Shown here piece after piece: positions 13,561 through 27,399 of a stretch of DNA of 64,000 bases (position 1 is its first letter; the number at the start of each line of letters is the position of its first letter). This DNA comes from Sipunculus nudus (Eukaryota; Annelida; Sipuncula; Golfingiida; Sipunculidae), in contig CM049310.1 of the NCBI GenBank assembly GCA_026874595.1, positions 47,319,058 to 47,383,057 on the forward strand, read 5' to 3'. The notes below the pieces were generated by a model. It was not told where the DNA came from and searched no databases. It saw only the letters and a program-made list of their open reading frames with translations. The position numbers were made by a program, and so were the translations under genes.

Positions 13561-14454
13561 AACAGACATTTGATTTAATAATTTTAAAAATGTTAACATT
13601 TTATGACAATTCAATGAGGCAATTGACACTTACTATACGATAAATATTTTCATTATGAGATGTATAAGTGAATGATTATTGACGAACACATGATTAAACT
13701 ATATATAAGCTGCATGGTTGACAGAATTACCTGAATTTTATCTATTTTTGTTATATTACTCCAAGTAATTAAGAGAGGGGACAATAGGTACTTTCCCAAC
13801 CCCTGAAAAATTGAGCCCCCCGAAACAAGGCCCATGTCAGTAAACAGGAAATAAAACATATTTGTCATATAAACTTATCAAGTGTTGATGTTCTTGCTGA
13901 AAGAAGTATTTATTTATTTATTTAAACACGTTTATATAAAGGGATACCCGCAGGTCGTCTGATCTGGCACAGGGGCCTTTTCGGAAATGCAATTTATACA
14001 ATGTAAAATCATGTAATATACATTGAACAATGACAATAAATATGATAAAAGTGGCTAACGACATAATGATACGGCAAGATATGATATTAAACATGAAGAT
14101 ATATAAATATGATATGCAACTTATTATACAGTGCACTCACAAGAATCGGCGAACTAGGACATACAGCCGAATATGTAAATAATGAAATATAGGTTATATG
14201 AAGTATAGCATTAAGACACAAAGAATGCTTCAACCATGCAATTATGTATTCATTTTCATAAAGACATTTAAGGATGAACAATTTATCTGATTGTCATTTA
14301 ATGTGTTCCACAAAAAACCTCTGCGTAAAAAAAAGATGTCTTTAAGTAGTCTGTGCGAGGTTTGGATACACATAATTTAGGGGAATGGCTATTGCATTAA
14401 TGGGTGTCTCATATTAGTGGACTTGATGAACATAAATGACCCGGTCGGACATGT

Positions 14455-14580
14455 TCAGTTTTAGCCCAGATTAATCAGACTCAATATTATAAGGCCCTAT
14501 AGCTGCCATATATCAATAAATGGCAGCTAGGGCCTAATGATAATGAGTCCGATTAAATCGGGCTAATTCAGTCATTCAGA
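14455..14580. repeat. Long hairpin, MITE-like palindrome
   Basis: Two arms of about 50 bases (14461-14510 and 14520-14575) are inverted copies around a loop of about nine bases. GCCCTATAGCTGCCAT on the left pairs with ATGGCAGCTAGGGC on the right, and the outer arms TTAGCCC/GGGCTAA and ATTAATCAGACTC/GAGTCCGATTAAT also match. Arm identity is high with a few mismatches, as expected for a recent fold-back MITE. No coding capacity. Confidence 0.75.
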
Positions 14581-14599
14581 CATATATAAGATGCGCGTT

Positions 14600-17500
14600 A
14601 GATATTCATGTATATCTTTGTTTAACTGATTTGATGCCAAGTGATTGGCGGTATATCTGTTATGCTATACAGGCACATGTATTTGAATTTGCAATTTATA
14701 TAATACGTGCGACTCGACAGAAGGAAGGCGTATTTCTCCAGATTTTGAGGCCATATAGTCACTATGTGGCTGAATCAGGCCATTGCATGTATATATTCTC
14801 GAGGTATGTATTTTGACTGTACCCATAAAGAGGGCACCTAATTGAGAGGAGAGATTATTGGATACTTGTTCTGTACGTGATCTTTCCTTTTGATGTATTC
14901 ATAAAGCAGTCGAGTAAAAGTATTTTATCGAGCACACGAGCCCGAAATCAGAACTTGAGTATTTATGTATAGGTCTGTATGCTGAGAAAATTAAGTATTT
15001 ATCCGGTTATTAATTATCTAATTAGTTTCTTACCAATATATACAATGTGATATTTCATATCGTAGTTACCCTCCACATGCATCACCAAATGTCCAGCAAA
15101 ACGTTAAACCAGTTTACCTTCTTGCTTGCAAGCAACAGATGAGTAATACTAGGTAAAATTAACATTAAATACGTATATATAGCTTGTTTTATTCAGCTTT
15201 TAAATGCTCCATTCGAAACCAGCAGTTAAGTCCGAGTCAGATAACATTTATCGAACACTCGAGGCTAAATTGGTTTCAGTCTGAATTGATGACAATTTAA
15301 TGGAAAGACATTGGCACTCGGACTACTAAAAATGATAATTTTTTTAATCCATGTGTTGAAAATGAAATGTCCCTCCGTGCAAATGCAGCCCTCCGGATGT
15401 GATATACCGGGAGGAATGGTCCACAATGCGGCCATGAACTGTGGAACAAGTAATTTTATTGATGGTAAAAACGTGTAACGACTAACAGACAAATAGTTAC
15501 AAGAAAACATACCATGGTGTTAATGTTGCTTTATATCATCCCAGCATGCACGAGTCATGCTCTGCCACGTGGTACCTTACATAAAAAGGAAGCTAAATGT
15601 GTGGCCTAAAAGTAGGCCCATGTACAAGCCGACATGCAGATCCATCAACACCTATTGTTTATCAAAGGACAATTTACTCATTTACAAATTCAGTATAACA
15701 AGTGCAGGCTTTCCTTTCAATCAGTAAATAAACTGCGGTTGCTTGTCCCAGCTGAACTTGAGCCTTAAGTCCTATTCAACCGCTGTATCGTTCACAGGCG
15801 TTGAACCATGGACTCTGCATGTGTGGCTGTTCCATCAACCCCCCTTTCCCCTATGACGCGCTCTCCACATGGCGATCAGGCCTGATCAGGGTGGGTCTCG
15901 CCTGAATAACGTCAAGGTCTTGTGGCGTGTCCACTCTCCCATTGTATTCCCCAATTTTGACCATGAACGCATTTTAATGTATCTGTTTTCACCAGATTTC
16001 TGTTTTCAGGTCCAAACAACGTGGGACGGTTTCGTTATCTGATAAAATATTTGGATGCGTGCCAAATATGGCAGAATTCGGATGACGCGGAGGTTATACA
16101 GCTCTTTGTCACCAGGCAGACAAACATATTTAAAGCAACCATTGGAATTGTCCAAAACAGAGTCCCACTGATACTAGCATTAATTGCTTATGATTTCTTG
16201 CATTATTTTTTATTTATTTATAGAATGCATTATCCATGGCTATAATGACAAAATGAAGCAGCATATAATACATAGCCTATTATATCACACAATAGTTGTT
16301 ATAAAACTGTAGGTATTTTTGGATGGAATATTCAATCTTAATTTAATATTCTTGACTAATCTCTGTTACCTTTAAACACCGCATGACAAAACAACAACTG
16401 TATATTAATACAAGGCTATATCGATCGTAAAATGCTGATATATCATAAATAACCATAGTCCTGTAGAGAATCAAAGCGATAAATGCCTCTTACTAATGGA
16501 TGCAATGGGCATGACAAGAAATGATATCAACATTATATGCAATAGCTGTAAATTTTACAGCAAGCCATTGTACAGAAGTATATCTACGATTTTTATCTGC
16601 ATAATTTCAATAATAGTGAAAATAAAGGTTCTGAGAGTCTTACAGCAAGTTGCTTATTTGTAAGCGTTTTTTTTCTCAATAAGCCAATGCTGAATGAGTT
16701 TTATTACTGCTTATAACCACTGATCCGTAGTTGTCAAGTTGCCATTTAAACAAATTTTAGATATCTGTATTTAAGCAGTACTATTGTGCTAATAACAGAC
16801 ATTAACATTTTCCTCGTTCGAAAATCCTTATACTATCGATAATCGATCGTTGAACCCGGACGATAATCGATATTGACATTTTACTAAAAGCTAACCACAC
16901 ACTACCATTTAGAATATATACCAAATATAAGCGGCCCTTCGTGTGATTATATTTGTTTATCAGGGAGGTCATCTCTTTGGCAACTGTAGATTCTTAAGTG
17001 AAATGGGACCGTTTTCTCAAATTCTGTTGTTATTTTGGGAGGGATCAGCTTATGTCCTTCTTTCACTTATACATACATAGTCACTAGGCCTACCTCGTAA
17101 ATCAACAGTAAACATTATACTGGGGGAGAAAAATCAGTGCTTGATTGAAAGACAAGTTAGCTGTCTGGTGAAACAGATTATTTGTCTGTTGTTCAGGGAC
17201 ACTATTTAATCACTGTATATATTTTAAGCCATAACACAGACAGAACATTGAACTCTGAAATAATCTAAATCTTGGCCTTTGGTCTCATGAAGTATCACAA
17301 AAGACGTTGTTACATTTGAAACTGTATGGTCTTTTATGATGACGCATTTGTGATTTGCAAGAAATGGGACAAAAGAAGAGTTCTTTTTCTAAATATAAGA
17401 GTTAAAAAAAACAGACATCAATGGTGGGCGGGAAAAGGTACAGCATAATTTAATTTTATATTACAGTAGTTTCATTCATTTATTTGGCGTTCCTTTTATT

Positions 17501-18590
17501 TAGCAATATGCATGCGTTGAATAAAATATATAAAATAACTAAATTGATACCTAATATATAGACAAAGACATCCAGTATATACCAGCAAGGTTTTATAAAT
17601 TAACTGCTAGAATGAAGGACTTTTCTATGAAATAATTGCACACTTGCTTTTCATGACTTTAAAATTAATTTAAAGGAACTGTTTGGGAACTGTTTGTGGA
17701 CTCTACATAAATATTCATGCACCATGTGCGTAAAATGGGCTAGGCCCATTTGCCCTGGGTAAAATTTGTCTCATATAATAGTCTATGTCATATATACCGC
17801 CATAGGCTAGATTATACCCCAATATTTATTAATTTAATGTTACTAATGAGTGTAATTTTTTATGTTTTCTACACCGATATATATTTATATGTACATCACG
17901 TTATTAAAATATATCGGTATATGGTGTTTCTGGAATCTCGGAATTCATATTGTATAAAACTTATTCGGGACTTTTAACAGTACCATCATTTACCATGATT
18001 TATAATTTAAAAATAAGTGTAAAGTATAATGCTAATATTATATTGAATAAATATTAGTTAAGTTGGGGATATTACTATTATATATATGGTTATTTTAGTT
18101 AGGTTTTCTAAACTTCTAATATTCTAGATTTTCTCATGAAAGTGCTTATATTATCAGCGAAAATTGAATGAAAAATACATTAAATTAAACATATATGCAA
18201 ATGTACACATCTCCTGTATACAGATGGATGATCAAACTCTTGATCATATATATGAACCAGATATTTGGAATTAAAAGCTAAAGCATATGGATATTAAAAT
18301 TCTATGTTATAAATATTGTCGATATAAGATATGGATGACATCATGTAGCGAACATGACGTGACATCATGCATGCATGCAGTGAGTTTCTGTTATGAGTGT
18401 TAGGGGGCCTGAGGGGTATCAAATAAACCAGGCAAGAATACCATGCATGGAGGGGTATATTCTGCATGGACTGCACGGACTAAATTATACCTGGGGAAAA
18501 AACTGGGCAGGGGGCATAATCTGGCCTAGCTGTTACATCGGCTCATTCGCTGAACCAATGCACGAATAGGTGACCTTGACAACGTGTATG
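14600..18590. other. Gene-free DNA
   Basis: No gene recognised. A locally GC-richer patch at about 15780-15960 contains a perfect 14-base palindrome, GATCAGGCCTGATC (15874-15887). I cannot assign this patch to a gene or element. Confidence 0.55.
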
Positions 18591-18599
18591 ACTATGTTT

Positions 18600-19765
18600 C
18601 AGCGAATGTATGAAATCAGGAAATACACGTTTTTCCTAAAACTTTCAGTATGTATACGTGTAAATCCTATAATTGACCCATTAACTTCATGTATTTACTG
18701 AAAATTCTAGAAAATTCGTGCATCTCATAAAATTTAGGGCAAAAAATTTCACACATTTACTGATATGAAAAGCATTGATAATAATCTGTTTTCGTTGTAT
18801 ATATTTATTTATCTATATCGTTTATCGTTACAATTGATAACATGACCTAGGCAGCTGTGCACATGCATCATCATCATCAGTATATCGCTTTATATTCTGA
18901 ATACACATTGAGATGTTTAAAAATAGGACGTTTCGCCGTCCATTATAATTAGAAAAAATACACACAATAATACGTATTAATCTTCAGTGAAATAAGCATT
19001 TTTGTAAGCAAATAATAGCCCTTGAAGCCCCTTACATTCTCGCTCTTTGGACTGCATGGACTATGAAGCTACTAATTTACATCATCCAGGAGGATGAAGT
19101 ATTCAGCGATAGGTATACTTACAGTGTCTTCCCCCATCCTTAATTGTGTTTATATAGTAGGTTCAGTGTGGTCTGATGACATCTTAAAGTACAGGTGCTT
19201 AGATTAAACTGGTGTCCACTCCCATTTTCTTTCTTATTTTATTTTTTGTATGTATAGGCCTATAACAGTTATCGAGTATAGTCAAATCTCGGAAACCGTC
19301 ATTACGGTTTGGAGCAACTGCTTTCATCAGTAGTCTGTTTCAATATTTTTCGGAACCCTACAAATAGAGCAAATTATGGTGATGAAGTTATAAGTATATT
19401 ATCTCATAATTGGATACAACTCAAGCCTTCCCTGACACCCCTTTTGTAAGCAAAGATATAATGATATAACCAGTGATTCTTTGGACCTGTGAATCTTCTT
19501 CATCAATCCCCTTAACCTTCAATGAATCATGGTAGAAATTACCTCTTCATTTCAGAAAATACTTATATATCCTAAGAATTTCAGTAAATACACGAAATCC
19601 ATGAGTGAATCTTCCGCGTCTATCCCCTTAGCCTTCAGTTAATCATGGTAGAAATTACCCCTTTATTTCAGGAAATATTTGTATTTCCTGAGATTGTGAG
19701 TAAATATATGGAGTCACTGAGTGAATTAGGGATTACACGTATTTACTGATTTCCCACATTCACTG
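18600..19765. mobile_element. Non-autonomous element with ~40-bp terminal inverted repeats
   Basis: The left end (18600-18639, starting CAGCGAATGTATGAAATCAG) matches the reverse complement of the right end (19726-19765, which reads CAGTGAATGTGGGAAATCAG) at most of 40 positions. The interior holds two tandem copies of a unit of about 115 bp (about 19489-19603 and 19604-19718), each with ATCATGGTAGAAATTACC. No transposase frame is visible, so this is a non-autonomous DNA element. The target-site duplication is not clear and the superfamily is unknown. Confidence 0.55.
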
Positions 19766-20439
19766 TAACAACTATAATTTTATAGATAAGCTCTCAACCG
19801 CGGAGGTTTTATATGTTTGAGCAACCGGCGGTTGAAGCTGCCTCTTTATAACACCAAGTGGTTTCCCAAAATACATTTATAGTCCAGTAAACAGTATATG
19901 ATCTATCATAAACTACGACAAAGCGATTCCTACAGTTTCTGACTATAATCACTACCTCAAGCTCTGCATATCAAAGGTTTATATATCATATTATATCAAT
20001 TAATGATTGTGACTCCATAATAACTATCGAGCGTGCATCTTTATAATTATAACCACCACTAAAACCACTTGAACACCACTTAAATATTTAATATGTTGCG
20101 CAGATTTAGTCCTCATTATGCCCACCTCATTTTGCAGGAACGCTTGTGTATATTAACAAAAAATTAAAAGTTTCAGGATACGCAAAAGTATGCTGTATAA
20201 ATGAAAACAAAGTGCCCTGTGTTTCTGCACTGGTTTTAAGCCATCAAGTCACCATGTGCACGCATAATTCATTGGCAGCAGATAACACACCCTTAACAAA
20301 TAACACACCAATATTTTAATGACCAATATATATATAGTACTAAACTTTTTAAGGACTGCTATCAGTGGCTTAAAAATTTAAACACATCGCACACGCCACC
20401 TGGCGGCCGTACCTTGCGACTTCACAAATCAATGTTCCA

Positions 20440-20660
20440 AAAGATGTTATCTTTGTTTGTTCTTTCACGTATATCTTCTCCTTGTTTGAAAGTTATCGCA
20501 CATGCGTAAGCATTGATAATGTAAACGTGTTATGGTTAACAGACCCACGTGGAAAGTTTTTTACTCACAAACACAACCATAACGTATAAAACGTATGTCC
20601 TGGAGAGAGTAAATCCGTGTGCTGGGATGGTTTGTTGGTAAAGTTTTGTATTCAGTAAAA
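20440..20660 (-). mobile_element. Fragment of the TTAA-bounded element family
   Basis: Contains GTTATGGTTAACAGACCCACG, a stretch related to CATAACGTATAAAACG, and CCGTGTGCTGGGATGG followed by TTGGTAAAG. The same words in the same order occur in the inverted copy at 35321-35817. Both ends with TTAA are missing, so it is a truncated member. Confidence 0.5.
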
Positions 20661-20746
20661 AAATGAAACATTGCGTTAGATAATGTACAAATTATTGTTA
20701 TTATTTATGTACCTTTTATAATTCAGTATAAATAAATGATAACAAA

Positions 20747-21925
20747 AACTAGATGTGGTCGGACAATGGTCCTCAAAGGGCCCCGAATATCTGGTAGCGT
20801 TGGACTACTTTTCATATGGGTAAAAAGTTGAGTTTATAGTTTAAAAATATTACAAATAAAAAAAAACAGTTTTATAACAATATGCATGAGGGAACAAAAA
20901 TTCTACTGGTTCAAATCATGTTAAAGAAGATATGTCTAAAATAATGTGTGCAATACAAAATCACCGATTGTACTCTGTCAGCCGTTTTTTATTTTGAGCA
21001 AGTCTGTAATTCAATAGGGATGGAGTCTTAGTGGGCACCAATGATCCCTGTGTATTTGACAAAGATCAAACATGTTCTTGTTGAGATATTTGATGCGAAA
21101 GGAAATCAACAATTGTGCTCTGGTGGCCATATTGGAATTCGGACAAGTATGTAATTCCATAGAGATGGAGTCCTTATCGGTAAAAATCATCCCTGTGAAA
21201 ATGAGAAAAGCACGGTCTTGTTACGAAATCTTGCGTCAAAGATATCACCAATTGTGCTCTGACAGCCATATTGGAAATCCGACAGGTTTGTTATTCGATA
21301 AGGATGGAGTCCTGATAGGCACCAATGATGCCTGTGAAAATGATAAAGATAAAAAATATTCTTGTTGAGATCTTGCGCGCGAAAGAAAATCACCCATTGT
21401 GCTCTTGCTGCCATATTGGAATTCCGAAGACCGGTTATTCGACAGCGATGGAGTCCTCATAGGAACCAATCACCCCTGTGGATTTGAGAAAGATGAAGCA
21501 TGTTCTTGTTGAGATCTTGCACGGAAAAGAAAACCATCGATTGTGGTCCGGTGGCCATATTGTAATTCCGACAGAGCTGTAAATCAATAGGGGTAGAGTC
21601 CTAATAGGTAGCAATCATCCCTGTGAATATGAGAAAGATCAAGCATGTTTTTGTTGGGATATCGCACACGAAAGAAATCACCGATTGTACTCTGGCAGCC
21701 ATATTAGAATTCCGACAGGTCTGTTATTCAAAACGTCTGGAGCCCTCATAGGTAACAATCATCTCTGTAAATTAGAGAAAGATCAAGCATGTTCTTGGTG
21801 AGATATCGCGCGCGAAAGAAAGCGTAAATGACGAAAGGACGGCACGACGGACGGACGGATGAACGGACGGACTGACACGGTCATCACTGTAACGAGCCAC
21901 TTTTCAAGCGGGGCTCTAATAAAAT
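20747..21925 (+). mobile_element. Pearl/Helitron-like non-autonomous element
   Basis: A leader starting AACTAGATGTGG is followed by about six tandem copies of a unit of about 144 bp (20960-21830). Each unit holds ATTGTGCTCTGG-type, GATGGAGTCCT and ATCATCCCTGTGAA words, at spacings of 145, 139, 144, 145 and 144. An (ACGG)n-like microsatellite (21844-21880) and a short tail ending GGGGCTCTAATAAAA come next. A tandem core followed by ACGG tetranucleotides is the hallmark of bivalve pearl elements, which are considered non-autonomous Helitron-like transposons. No Rep/helicase is encoded. Open frames over the core are repeat artefacts. Confidence 0.65.
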
Positions 21926-21934
21926 CTAAATAGG

Positions 21935-22196
21935 TTAGAATACGAATTTGACATGAAAGACAAATGACTCAGGACTGCAGTTGTCCCAAATCTCTTTTCC
22001 TGTAACCGCTGCTTTGTATGGCAAGATTTTCTGCATGGGTAAGAACACCAGGGTGCACGCAGAGCAAATAATTGAAATCAGACCAATGAGAGCACGGAAT
22101 CGCATTATGCATCCAGATCCAAATTTTAAACATGCGACACCCGCTGTCGTTAGGCTGTTGGAGCTGGATGCACAATGCGTTGTTGCAGTTGTTGCT
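21935..22196 (-). other. Candidate orphan exon, unrecognised
   Basis: On the minus strand a strong acceptor context (a T-rich tract ending TTATGTCAG at about 22197) precedes an open stretch readable in two frames. One frame, ending near 21935, has several cysteines and a hydrophobic run (LIGLISIICSACTLVF) like a membrane segment. I see no matching neighbouring exon, start or donor, and no family match. It may be a lone exon, a pseudo-exon or chance. Confidence 0.2.
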
Positions 22197-22909
22197 GACA
22201 TAAGAATAAAAAAAATCAATATTGGAAAATGATTCTTTCATTTTATTATCACAATACATGTATATAAAAAAATAACAGATTGTTTATCTAATTTAATATT
22301 TATGCTATATTCCTTAAATGTTGACAAAATGATCAAACTGAAAAGTGAAGGCCAACAATATCATACATAAATACATATTAAAAAAGTATCTTTATATTAT
22401 ACGAAAACAGAACCATCGAAATAACTTTGACCAAATTAACACTGTCGGAATAAAAAAAACAGTCTGTTGGAAAACGAAGACTGCTTTATAAAAGGTGATC
22501 AGACAGAAGAGGTATACCTTAATTGAATCATGGTAAAAGCCATTTGTGATAGAGGAAAGAGAATAACTATATCAGACATATAAGTTAACTTATTTGGGTG
22601 CATGTACATGAATACATTTCTAAATATGTACATACATTTACAATTTCAAACATATTATTTCTCTATTTTGAACCGCTGGTCATAATATGTCTCTGCATGG
22701 GATCCGTAAAATCTAATTTACCTTTGATGGAAATGGCTTATCGCACATTGAAAATGACCATACATATGGTAGACACGACAAATTGCCTCAGGTTTTAACA
22801 AAGGAAACATTTAATATTAAATTGTATATATCTGGCAGTCATCAATGTTTGAACATATCATTTCAAGGAAGAGGAGATATTATATAAGTTATCTGTTAGT
22901 TTATAAATA

Positions 22910-23255
22910 TATGTTGCGGGCCATCTTCCGATCTGATCGGGCCTGACCCAATTACCGACATCGGAAATATGGGACTGGCACATCTTAAAAGTATGATTCG
23001 GAAGCAATAACCAAAATCAGATATTGGGTCGCCTATCTTCAGATGGGCGAAACCCAATAGATGTTGTCGGTTCTTTGTTCAGATCCATCATAATAATGTG
23101 GGTGAGACTCATTTACCGATCATCAATGTGTGGGAATCAGGTTTTGGAACAGCGAACTGGGTCAGACCCAATAACATATTTTAAAATGGATCAGGTCCAT
23201 ATACCGATCCCTAATGTCTGGGGAATTAGGTTTCGACTTGACAAAGGCCAATCAA
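22910..23255. repeat. Diverged GGGTCAGACCCAATA/ACCGAT repeat
   Basis: Imperfect repeats of words such as ATTTACCGATC, AATGTGTGGGAAT, GGGTCAGACCCAATA and TCTTCAGATGGGCG. CATTTACCGATCATCAATG and CATATACCGATCCCTAATG lie about 88 bases apart. It shares vocabulary with 430-535. The open frame that runs through it is a by-product. Confidence 0.5.
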
Positions 23256-23259
23256 CCGA

Positions 23260-24796
23260 TGTTCATATACTCATCTTAATTATAATTTATATATGATATA
23301 TTATTAATGTATCAAATATTATCATATTGACAAGTAATATGCCAGTCGTTAAAAATGCAACTTGTGGTCTAGAAAAAACAATTAACTGTAGTTATAAACA
23401 TAAGACACCAAACCATTTCATAACAGAACCGATTCAAAATATGAAATAAAGAATATAGCTGTCATACGCTTTTATTTTGAGCATCAAACTGAAAAATATA
23501 TGAATCCAGTTACTGGTTAGCCAACAACGCTAATACCTTTCTTCTATAATACATTATGATGTATACATAATACATAATGATGTAATCATTTGTGTATCTC
23601 CAAGGAAAAATACATGAGCTCTATGGAGGATGTATTCTTTAATTATTGGAGAGACACGTTTTTATTAGAAAAAGAACATAAAAATGATTTAACATTTTGT
23701 CCATGCACACGTATATATATATGGAAATGGATCCACTGTGTGCTTTTGTTGTTACCGATAAACCATCAGATTTATGCAGGTAATCATTTTTTTTTACTAA
23801 TATCATGTATTATAATCTCTTATATATTGTAATCTTCGTTATTAGGACAACGCCCCGCTCAAGCATCAATACGTGGTTACCCTCTTACGATTGACTCTAC
23901 TGAAAGCGCGATAGTATACTTGTATCACGACAGATTTGATATAGTCATGAAGTTACGCTCAGACGTTGTAAGATGCACCATGGAAATACTTTTCTTTGGG
24001 TTGATGGATAATATAGACGTGTTTAACAAAAACTAGGATTAATATTAATTTTATGTTATGAAAAAAGGCCTATTGTTTTTATCCCCTCTGAAAGTGTTTA
24101 CTCATACTTCATATAGATATGTGTGTGTGTGTGTCAAAGAAGCGTTATATATGCATTGCATTATCGCTTATTGAAATTCTTTAGACTGTAATTAATGTAA
24201 TTTTCTTCCTTGTTATTCAATTAATATTATCATGATCCAACAAAATCCACCAGGGATGCAGAATATTATCGATATATCGGTATATATGGTCAAAAATGAT
24301 ATATGACCATAAATGATCAAAGGTCCGTCCCAGGAAATTTTAATGCCTTCTCGATGACTTATTTGTGCCAACATATTCCCACACAGAAAATGAAAGAAAT
24401 GCCGAACACGGTCATAATAATTATTAATTATCAATTTTTCTCTCCCTATAGATCATATACATGTAAGCAAATCAAGTATCAAGTGAATAATTTTATTGAT
24501 AAAAACAAAATGTCAGCTTTGCGATGTGCTACACGGCTAGCTATAGCTGTGATTGCGCAGCACCATCCATCCTTCTTGGTGTGAAACCCTAGTCAATGGA
24601 ATTCTATTATTTCCAAGTTATTTGCACATGAAACGCCTAAAGAATGATTTAAGGTACCTTACTGAGTGATGTTGCCATATTTCCATCTGCATGTAAAATA
24701 AACTTATCTGGATATAGTTTTATGATGAAATTGCACTTCTTATACCGGTTTACCTGTAATTGATTCAATGAAAAATATTAGAATATGTATCGCAAT

Positions 24797-24870
<74 letters not shown>

Positions 24871-27390
24871 ATACCCATTAACGCATCCAAAATGTTGTTT
24901 TTTTTTCAAATAAATACCATTTCATTTCTAAAATTATTTCGGTCAATTCTATTATTTTATTTGGCAGTGGCAAATTTAGAATTGGATCTCTGTGAGGATA
25001 GATCACAGCATGACGATACATGAGATATATGAACCCAGAATGGCATTGTTTTTTTTTTTGTCTTGGCTATACACATTCTGTTATTTAGAAAAAAAACTTC
25101 ATATTAATTTATGCTAAAGTATGCATTTTAGTCTGAATATGTGTTTTCCCATAAAAAGACAGTAAAATGATTTGAGATAGGGGTTACAAACTACACGTAG
25201 CAAATAAATCCAGCGCTACGATTCCAGAAATCAAACCCACGTGATCCTGCATGCTACTTCCTTGAGATTTTTTTCTTCCAAATTTCAGATGATACCATAA
25301 TTATACCTATTGAAGTACATCTTTTGTCATCTGCTGTCAACTATGATAAAACAATGTGCTTGTGTGTGATATATTGGTTTGGACGAATTATGGGTTATTA
25401 ATTTAATAGTAAATTGGCTATATGGAAACGGATCTGATTATTTTGTATTACTGTGAAATGGTCTAAAATAAGAAAAGTCCTCGTTATAACAATGTTTACG
25501 ACATTATGGAGAATGTTAAATCTAGAATTGTACACACGTCCATGCATTGGTGGCACCTGAGAATAATATAAAACATCTGTGTTCAATTTAAATTTGTCAT
25601 GATTCCAATCGATGAAATAAGTAAAAGTAATTAATATAATTCTTTTATTCCAATCTTACCATGTTCTTTTTGGTAGGCCTAATGATCACAAGTTCATAAA
25701 TACAAGGACACACGTTATAGATAACATCCTGTTATCACATGTGAACGTACAGCACACACCAAACCGACGGTCATCACACAATTAAATACATAGGCCTATA
25801 ACTATACGTGGAACTAGGTAGGATTGGTTTCTCGTTGACAAACAACACTTTCCAGGCATGAGTACTACTTGACAAAATGCACATTTGGCATCCATGCCGA
25901 GATTACAAGTTGTTGAATCAAACTGGAAAATGCACTTTGGAACGAAGCCATTTAACATAGGACTCGAGAAACCTCCACATTGACTACCATTTGCATGGCT
26001 TTGTGATCGGTGTACTTTTGATACGGTCCCCTTCAAACCCGCTTATCAGTTTTCGACGTGACACACACGCGAAAATGTTGAAACCAGATTGAAATTATGC
26101 GAGTTATGTTAACAGTCCCATGTGTCCGCCATTATGTATAAGACGAAGTGTATAAATGACAAATTAAGAACGTAAATGCGTCATTTTCAAACAAAACCCT
26201 CAGACAGAAAGCACAAGATAATTCCTTAATTATCGCTCACTGGGACGTCGTTTGGTTGCGCTCGTCGCATCACATACCATTGCACGCGAAGGCATATCAT
26301 ATGTTACCCTACATAAGACCGTAAGAACTGGACGTCGCCAGCAATTAACCCCAAAAGCGTAAAAGTGCCGTTGCATACAGATAATGATTTATAATGTAAA
26401 ACACAGACGTTCATACACTCGGCACATTTTGTATCCTAAAAGGCCAAGCCTAGTTTTGCCCCGACAGCCGTTGGCTTCCTGGTTGGTGTTAATACATAAT
26501 TTTCAGGCCATGTTGTCGAAACGTGCCCAAATCCAGTATGGCGGCAAGGGAGAAGCAATATTTATTGACTCGAAAGCTTGCATACTGAGGGCTCTTTTAA
26601 GATAATATGGCCGGCTAAAATGTATGTGTACATCACTGATAATTATAATATTAATATCAGGATAACGTATACCGGTATAGTATTCTTCTGTCTTTTAAAT
26701 AGCACATGACTATATAATATTGGCTAGGCCTATCTAAAAACTGGGCCTACAGATATGATTAAATGAGGCCAACGTTTGGCAGTGTTCTTCATATGTTAAC
26801 TAGTGCATATGAGAAATTTGTTTATATGAACGTCTTCCATCAAGAGATTCAAATGCAGGACTATATAGGTATATAAGTGGATTATATATAAGCCTCCCTG
26901 TTTCCGCGCGTAAGGCGATTGGCTTACATATAGGAAATCTGAAAGCACATCGGCTCATATGACCCTTTTTTCAACAAACACAATGAAATGACGGGAAAAT
27001 CTTGTTTGGAAGACCAGTTGCATCATGTTCTAGTGGTCAATGCACTGTTATACTGCCAAATGAAAATTTTAGGCCTAATTTTTATTTCTGTATATAAATT
27101 TAAGAAAACATACAACATGACTAGTAGAAATTATTTCTGCATGTATATATATTATTATCATTAAACTGTAATCCATTAAAAAAAAACACAGATGACGTAT
27201 AATTCAGGTTATCAACCAGGGATTGGGCGGGGGGGGGGGGCGTCTGAAGATTGTATACATTATATATAGGCCTATATACAAGCCTTTGAAGCTGATTTAC
27301 GCTTAGCGTTTAAAGAGAAAAAAGAAAACACTCTAATGCTCTAGCGGCCGGGTGATCAGTTTTGATGAGACTCCTGCATGATTCCACGTT
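23260..27390. other. Gene-free AT-rich DNA
   Basis: No supported gene. It includes a long (AT)n tract at 24800-24867, a short (GT)n at about 24121-24134 and a G run at 27229-27240. Confidence 0.6.
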
Positions 27391-27399
27391 AATTTTCTT

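Noticed and set aside
20960-21830. Regularly spaced repeats considered as a CRISPR array or a repeat protein
   Set aside because: Units of about 144 bp have no short-repeat/spacer structure, the frames are interrupted and differ between units, and the context is eukaryotic with pearl-like borders.
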